From assembly GCA_033439685.1 (NCBI GenBank), contig JAUEDM010000001.1, positions 806,001-870,000 of the forward strand: a stretch of DNA of 64,000 bases, written 5' to 3'. This DNA is from Apodospora peruviana (taxonomy: Eukaryota; Ascomycota; Sordariomycetes; Sordariales; Lasiosphaeriaceae). The notes below the pieces were generated by a model. It was not told the DNA's origin. It did not search any database and saw only the letters and a program-made list of their open reading frames with translations. Numbering within the stretch: position 1 is the stretch's first letter; the number at the start of each line of letters is the position of its first letter. The position numbers and the translations under genes were made by a program. Shown here in pieces: positions 58,761-64,000 of this stretch.

Positions 58761-60093
58761 TTATTTTTCTTCCGTCTTGGTAAGGCGGTGGACTTCCTGG
58801 AAAAAGAACCTCAGGTCCTCAGGGTTGACGAATGGAGTGATTCCTGTTAATTTGATTAAAAGAGGCAATAGAAAAGAGGCTGCCACGGAGAGACTCACCA
58901 TGGCCAAGGTTGCAAATCCAGCCCTTCTTCCGGTTCGCCCAGTCGTACCCCTGGACCATTTCCTCAACCGCCTCCGTGATCGCAGCGTGTGAGCCGTAGA
59001 GCACGCCCGGGTCCGCGTTACCTTGAATAACTATCGGCCGGTCACCGACGGTCTTAACCGCTTCCGTCGGGCTGTGCAGCCAGTCGAGACCAACCACGTT
59101 GTAGCCCAAGTCGCAGACCGCGTCCAAAGCATACCATGCACCCTTGGGGAAGACAATCATGGGGACGGGGTCCAGACCGAGCTCCTTAAGCTTGGGAGGG
59201 AGGTGTTTTGCGATGTATTCCAGATATGGTTGGGAGAACTTCTTGAAGGAGGAAGGCGACAGCTCTCCTGCCCAGGAGTCAAATACTTGGATGAGCTAGG
59301 TGGGGAGAAAGTCAGCAGCTAGTTTCGATATCAGGGGTATGGGTCAATACCTGGGCTCCGGCCTTGACTTGGAGAGCAAGATACTCGACGCAGAGCTCGG
59401 AGATCTTTTGCAGGAGCGCGTTGGTCTCCTCGGGATACTTGTAAATCCACGTCTTGACCTCCTTGAACAACTTGGTGCCCCCACCCTCGACCATGTAGCA
59501 GAGCAGCGTCCAGGGCGCCCCGCAGAATCCAATCAGAGGGACACGTCCCTGCAGCTTTTTCCGGGTTAATGTGATGGCCTTGTAGACGTAGTCCAGCTCC
59601 TTTGAGACGTCGACGTCCCTCTTCATGACCTCGGCGTACTGTCCGTCGTTGGGGCTCCGGAGGGGGTTCGGGAAGTGAGGTCCCTTCTTGTCGACCATCT
59701 CCACGGTCATGCCCATGGCCTGGGGAATGACCAGGATGTCGGAGAAGATGATGGCAGCATCGATGAGCCCGGCGAAGCGCTCAATTGGCTGCAGGGTCAG
59801 GGTAGAGGCGACCTCGGGGTCCCGGCAGCACTCGAAGAAGTCGCGAGAGCCCTTGGCCTGGTGGTACTCGGGGAGGTAGCGGCCAGCTTGCACCGAGTGT
59901 CAGCTCAGCTCAGCCCAGAAGCAGGCAAGGCAACGGCGTTCTCACCCTGTCGCATCACCCATATTGGTGGTCGCTCGACGCGCTGCCCTGTTTTCCTTGT
60001 TAGACTTCAATTGGAGGTGGTCGTATGGAATCACTCACCCCAAGCAGCCCGCAAGATCAGGTCGTTCTTTAATGGCTCAAACGAATGCTCCAT
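58761..60093 (-). CDS. HEM12: Uroporphyrinogen decarboxylase (heme synthesis)
   Basis: Removes four carboxyl groups from uroporphyrinogen III to give coproporphyrinogen III in the cytosol. Five exons: 60093-60039, 59987-59946, 59886-59351, 59295-58899 and 58843-58761, total 370 residues in frame. Signature motifs are PPIWVMRQAGRYLPEY (substrate-binding Arg residues, split by intron 2), IIFSDILVIPQAMGM with the catalytic Asp, GFCGAPWTLLCYMVEGGG, IQVFDSWAGELSP, VVGLDW and the final GHGITPFVNPEDL. Length matches the family. Start 60093 gives the usual short N-terminus (EPLKNDLILRAAWG). Confidence 0.97.
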
Positions 60094-60529
60094 GGCGATT
60101 GTCCGGTTGGTATGTCTGTCCGGACTGAATGCTGGGAACGGTCAGTCCCGTCGATATACAACTGAATACAGGCCACATCACCCCACTATCAAACCCTCCG
60201 ATTAACTGGAGTTTGGCGGGGTATCCGTATCGCTGGAATGTGAAGGCTTCAGCCACTTCGGCCCGGCTGCAAGGAACATGGTCGGATGAAGCTACCGGAA
60301 ATGTGGGCTGCTCACCAGCCACATTCAATATTTCCGTCCAAGCTCTCTGAACAAGGAGCTCCGTTTCCACTTCACAGCTTCGAAGCTTCACTTTCGCCGG
60401 CAACAACGGGGACCAATTGGCCCCGGCGCCGCATATCTCTGGGCGCCACCGATTGAACGTGATATTCCAAGTCGACTCTCCTTCGTTTCCGATGGATTTG
60501 GCGATCCCGGACCCTTTGCTCCACGCTCA
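60094..60529. promoter_or_regulatory. Divergent promoter region, HEM12 and the unknown 760-aa gene
   Basis: 436 bp between divergent start codons. No gene seen and no motif I can name with confidence. Assigned as promoter by position only. Confidence 0.5.
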
Positions 60530-62812
60530 ATGACTCCCCATACCTCGCACTGCCGCCGGGCACTGCAACGCCAAATTCTGTCCTCTACCGACTTCGTCTG
60601 GATATCCGACCGTTTGCTCGCCGCCTCCTTCGAACGGTACTGCCGAGTATCCAAGACGGGCCACAGAAATGCCGGATATGTTCCCGGTCCACTCGAGAGC
60701 CGTCGCCGGCTTGGGAAACGGCAGATGGGCGACCTCAACTCGATGCAATACGCGTCATCGGCTCCGCCTTGGGCGTTCCCTGTGCCGTTGAACCTGTCCC
60801 AGTGGCATTGGGAGCCTCCAAAGACCGCCGCTCAGTTGCAACGAGACAATGAATATCAAGAGGACCATACGCCAACCAATTGGCTCACCAAATTGGACAG
60901 ATGGCTCGGGGAGCTGGCATTCCCGGCTGCGAGCCAGGCCTCAATAATACCAGATCCGACACCATCACCTCAGATCGCCGCGCGAGAAAGCCTGTCACTA
61001 TGCCCCGAACTAGACACCTTCTTTTCGTTGATTGCGACGGCACCCCTGAATACGGTCAGGTCCGATGCCTACGCGGTTTTCCACAAATTTCAACACCTTA
61101 TATCTCTTGGAGAGATGGCCCCGGAAGCGATCCTATCAACATTTACCAATGTTTGGGAGGCACTGGATTCAAGATTTCAAGATACAGCAGTCGGGCAAGG
61201 GCTCTATCTGGCGTTGTGCTCAGCCGTCGTCTCTGGAATTACAACATCTCGCGTCATTGAGCCCAGTCTCCTCGATGTCTCGTTCTGGAATACCTTGTTA
61301 TCTCGAATGTCCGAACTTGCTGTGGACGACGAGCTTTGCGCACTTTTCGGACAAGCCATGGAATCAATCCCAGCTGCCCACCTTCGCAATGTGTCTGATG
61401 GTGTGCTTGCTATGCTTGGTAGCATATTTTCAGCGTGGTATTCTTCACCAGACCTGGACAACGCTGCCGATGTGCCCACGCTTTTATACACTGCCGCAAA
61501 ACACTCAAGCCGACTCCAGCAAAAGGTGGAAATGGTCCGCTCTGCCCTCGGTGCAGACCACATCGCCATGGCTGAGGCTCTTGAAAACGCAAGGAGACAG
61601 TCGAGAACTACGCGTCGCTGCTTAGCAGCTGCCGATATTGTTATGTCATCCCAATTGCGTCATGTTCAGGCAGTATCCGCAGCTATGGCAGATATCAACC
61701 CCCAAGAGCACGGTCCACTACTTAAGGCAGCTACTCGTCTCGTTTTGGAACTAACGATCAATTCTGAGAGCGAGCAGCATGCGCCGCGATACAACTGGCT
61801 CTGCGTACTCGCCCAAATGCCCCTCGTCAACCAAGATTTCTTGCTTGAAGCATCTGCTCTGCTTTGGTACAAGTCGCCAGGAGTTCAACTCTTCACCGAC
61901 AGTGAACTATGCTCGTTGATGCTCTTCCAGTGGGAAAGTCGTGGCTACTTACCACGCAGCGACTTTGTCCGTAGCGGACATGACTCCCACCGTCCTTGGG
62001 AGGGTAACACGGCCATCGCATCCCTTGCAGTGTCGATTTACACAGCACTCTCCGGGCCAAACTCCCGTCACCAGACCGCAGTCTTCTACAGTCTTTGGAA
62101 GTTTTTGGCCAAGCTCAATCGAACGGATGGTGTGGTTGCGTCCATTGAAGCTCTTTCAAAAAGAAACAAACTTCCGTTGCGACTGCTACAGGCACTTGCC
62201 TTCACCTCAGAAAACCACACCGTGGCAATCAAACTCCATGATCTTTATATTCACAAGTTGCAGTATTCTGGACCTGGTGGCATTGACTGGAATCCTGCGG
62301 TCTTTGAGAAATACGTCGACAAGATCGTGCATGACAGGACATTGCATGGAAACACTCTATGGAAGGCTTTGGATATAATGATGTTCCAGAAGAGCAAAGA
62401 TATCTCCCTGCTGACCTGGCGGCATCGCGGCGATTATGGAAAACGGAGAGCGTCGATTGTGAGAAAATCCCTTACATTGTACGCCAATGCACCCCATCTA
62501 CAAAACCGAGAGGCTTTTCGGCAGGTAGCACAAGGTGTGCGATATTTGGAGCAGAGCGAGGATGGACTCTCTCCAGATGATGTGAAGGTTTTATTTCACG
62601 TTGTGGCGAAGGACTTGAAAGAAGGGAAGCCAGGAAGGACGAGACGTCTACGGTGGTTCCTCCGCGTCATCGAGAGGAACTTTGGGTCGGCAATCATGCG
62701 AGGATGTCTTCGTGCTTTCAGCAACTGGCGGTGGAGGTTGAAGGTGAACTGGCGTCTCCAGATGCAAGCAGAAGCACATGTCGTGAGAGGGAGTACAAAT
62801 GGGGCCTCGTGA
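60530..62812 (+). CDS. Protein of unknown function, possibly mitochondrial, alpha-helical
   Basis: A single uninterrupted frame of 760 residues with balanced composition and no low-complexity filler, clearly coding. The N-terminus is rich in Arg/Ser/Thr with few acids (HCRRALQRQILSSTD, LLAASFERYCR), which suits a mitochondrial presequence. A second Met (60725) begins MGDLNSMQYASSAPPW. From about residue 150 onward the pattern is mostly helical with Leu/Ala-rich segments (LYLALCSAVVSGITTSRV, TAVFYSLWKFLAKLNRTDG) and looks like a helical-repeat fold, perhaps a divergent pentatricopeptide type. The C-terminus is strongly basic with Trp/Arg helices (RRLRWFLRVIERNFG, FSNWRWRLKVNWRLQMQ), which could touch RNA or a membrane. 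I do not recognise the family. Divergent from HEM12. Confidence 0.8.
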   Translation: MTPHTSHCRRALQRQILSSTDFVWISDRLLAASFERYCRVSKTGHRNAGYVPGPLESRRRLGKRQMGDLNSMQYASSAPPWAFPVPLNLSQWHWEPPKTAAQLQRDNEYQEDHTPTNWLTKLDRWLGELAFPAASQASIIPDPTPSPQIAARESLSLCPELDTFFSLIATAPLNTVRSDAYAVFHKFQHLISLGEMAPEAILSTFTNVWEALDSRFQDTAVGQGLYLALCSAVVSGITTSRVIEPSLLDVSFWNTLLSRMSELAVDDELCALFGQAMESIPAAHLRNVSDGVLAMLGSIFSAWYSSPDLDNAADVPTLLYTAAKHSSRLQQKVEMVRSALGADHIAMAEALENARRQSRTTRRCLAAADIVMSSQLRHVQAVSAAMADINPQEHGPLLKAATRLVLELTINSESEQHAPRYNWLCVLAQMPLVNQDFLLEASALLWYKSPGVQLFTDSELCSLMLFQWESRGYLPRSDFVRSGHDSHRPWEGNTAIASLAVSIYTALSGPNSRHQTAVFYSLWKFLAKLNRTDGVVASIEALSKRNKLPLRLLQALAFTSENHTVAIKLHDLYIHKLQYSGPGGIDWNPAVFEKYVDKIVHDRTLHGNTLWKALDIMMFQKSKDISLLTWRHRGDYGKRRASIVRKSLTLYANAPHLQNREAFRQVAQGVRYLEQSEDGLSPDDVKVLFHVVAKDLKEGKPGRTRRLRWFLRVIERNFGSAIMRGCLRAFSNWRWRLKVNWRLQMQAEAHVVRGSTNGAS

Positions 62813-64000
62813 CCGCAGCCGGACTATTTAAACAAGTCTCGCCACTATCAACTATAAATCATTCCAACGGCACATACAAGCCTAACTAAACTGTCTATTT
62901 CCCTTTCATTCATCATGTCTCCTGGCGCCATGCGACTTATCTTCCGCTTTCCATGGGACATTGTATTACAGTGAAGTTGATGAGGAGGTGGGGGTCATGT
63001 TATGACCCATGCTGCATGATCGACAACCTTGACGGATGGCAAGACAACAACAGGTCAGTCTTGCCAAACAACTTTCTCGGTGAGCATGGATGATGGCCCA
63101 TCTGCCCAGTCCCCGCGCCACTTTCTGGATTCGACAATGAGGTAATGAAGCTCCCTCCTCCTTGTGGGTCGCACAGAGACAGATATCCTGTTACACGACA
63201 TGGGGGTTTGAATGCCACGATGCTTCCGATCAAGACCGTCTCGAGGATCTCACTACTTTCCCCCCCGGATCAGATCCGCCTGCCCCACTCCCTTACTTAG
63301 TGAGTAGGGATGTAGGAGATACTTCCGCGGCGGTAAGCTGCGTTGCCTCGAGGGATTGTGTTTGTATCATCTCGATATCTTGGCTGAGGAGATAGAGTCC
63401 TTTGGGCCCCCTGGAAAAGTCAGGGCAGGTAGCCTAGCATTATCTCGATACTGCATGCAACCAGCCCCATCCAAACAATCAATCTCAAGTTTTCTGTAGC
63501 AGCACGGCATACGTATGTCCGGATGGGGCAGATGCACTCACCCACATATTCCGCTCCATTCCTCCTTCCGTCAAGGTTGTAGTCTGTTTCACAGAGATGG
63601 ACGGGCAATAGAGTCAGTTGTCCGTCGGACGCGGGGAAGATGGCGAAGCAAGCTAGCTAGGCGTTGTTCAGTTGGGCAACGCCTAGCCTAGGCTAATGGG
63701 TGCCTGAACTCTGGAGCCACCATGATCCGATCTCGAGTTTTTAGGGTCGGCCTGACAGCGATCTGCCTGGTGTGAACGAAGTATGCCCCACACGCGCACC
63801 GTCAGCAGTCACAACACCCTTCAGCTTAGCCAGGGAGGGACGAGAAGGAGGCTGGAGGACTGGCTGGGTGATCGCCCGTTACGCTAAGCTCCCTTGGCAC
63901 CTGGCGGATGATGGAAGCTGGCAATGTCGCACAGCTATCCGATAGGCTTCCTTTCCCGCGGGTTTCTCGATCGCGCGCCGGTGCCCAGATGCTGATGTCT
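62813..64000. other. 3' flank and intergenic to window end
   Basis: 1.2 kb after the unknown gene. Short frames only, no RNA gene or repeat family recognised. It contains a CTAGCTAGGC...GCCTAGCCTAGG palindromic-looking stretch at about 63650-63695. Confidence 0.6.

Noticed and set aside
1..64000. CRISPR arrays, bacterial operons, rRNA genes, secondary-metabolite cluster
   Set aside because: No regularly spaced repeats, no rRNA-like sequence noticed, and no PKS/NRPS/terpene enzymes. The window is fungal nuclear DNA.

Overview
The window is nuclear DNA of a filamentous ascomycete, most likely a sordariomycete (Sordariales-like). The evidence is short GT-AG introns (mostly 50-80 nt) with CTGAC-type branch sites, tRNA-Phe and tRNA-Tyr genes that each carry a small intron, and fungal families such as a group III HAMP-repeat histidine kinase, VelB and DUF3602. 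From memory only, Neurospora os-1, tert and ve-2 also lie on one chromosome segment with neighbouring locus numbers, so this looks like a conserved block. I rebuilt the exon structures by hand. Every multi-exon gene closes in frame across all junctions.

Layout. 1-2908 (+): 3' three-quarters of the group III hybrid histidine kinase (os-1/nik1 type). 4562-6611 (-): a SAM plus HMG-box regulator. 6612-11294: a 4.7-kb stretch with no gene I can support. 11295-12421 (+): a small coiled-coil protein with a long intron. 13433-16336 (-): condensin kleisin subunit Brn1/Cnd2. 16606-17712: a 1.1-kb Mutator-like (MULE) element with long inverted repeats and a 9-10 bp target duplication, inserted about 270 bp upstream of the condensin start codon. 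18924-22057 (+): Na+/Ca2+-exchanger-family membrane protein. 22635-22723 (-): tRNA-Phe. 23308-25071 (-): methylmalonate-semialdehyde dehydrogenase. 25949-27860 (-): calnexin. 29608-30510 (+): methylthioribulose-1-phosphate dehydratase. 31074-32955 (-): RCC1/Pim1 Ran exchange factor. 33300-37193 (+): telomerase reverse transcriptase, divergent from RCC1 across only 344 bp.

37194-48812 is an 11.6-kb gene desert containing microsatellites and CT-rich promoter-like tracts but no convincing coding exon. It ends at velB (48813-50581, +). A second gene-poor stretch of 5.4 kb follows, holding only tRNA-Tyr (53600-53690, -). Then come a DUF3602 protein (55986-56452, +), a GNAT-like acetyltransferase (57201-58552, +), uroporphyrinogen decarboxylase (58761-60093, -), and a 760-residue protein of unknown function (60530-62812, +). 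The last 1.2 kb is empty as far as I can see.

Most genes are conserved housekeeping functions: chromosome structure, nuclear transport, telomere maintenance, ER folding, heme, methionine salvage and valine catabolism. Three are signalling or developmental regulators (histidine kinase, SAM-HMG factor, VelB), and two of these (the SAM-HMG factor and VelB) lie beside the longest non-coding stretches. The histidine kinase is instead followed by 1.65 kb at its 3' side, and its upstream region is outside the window. I see no operon-like gene cluster, no secondary-metabolite cluster and no complete autonomous transposon.
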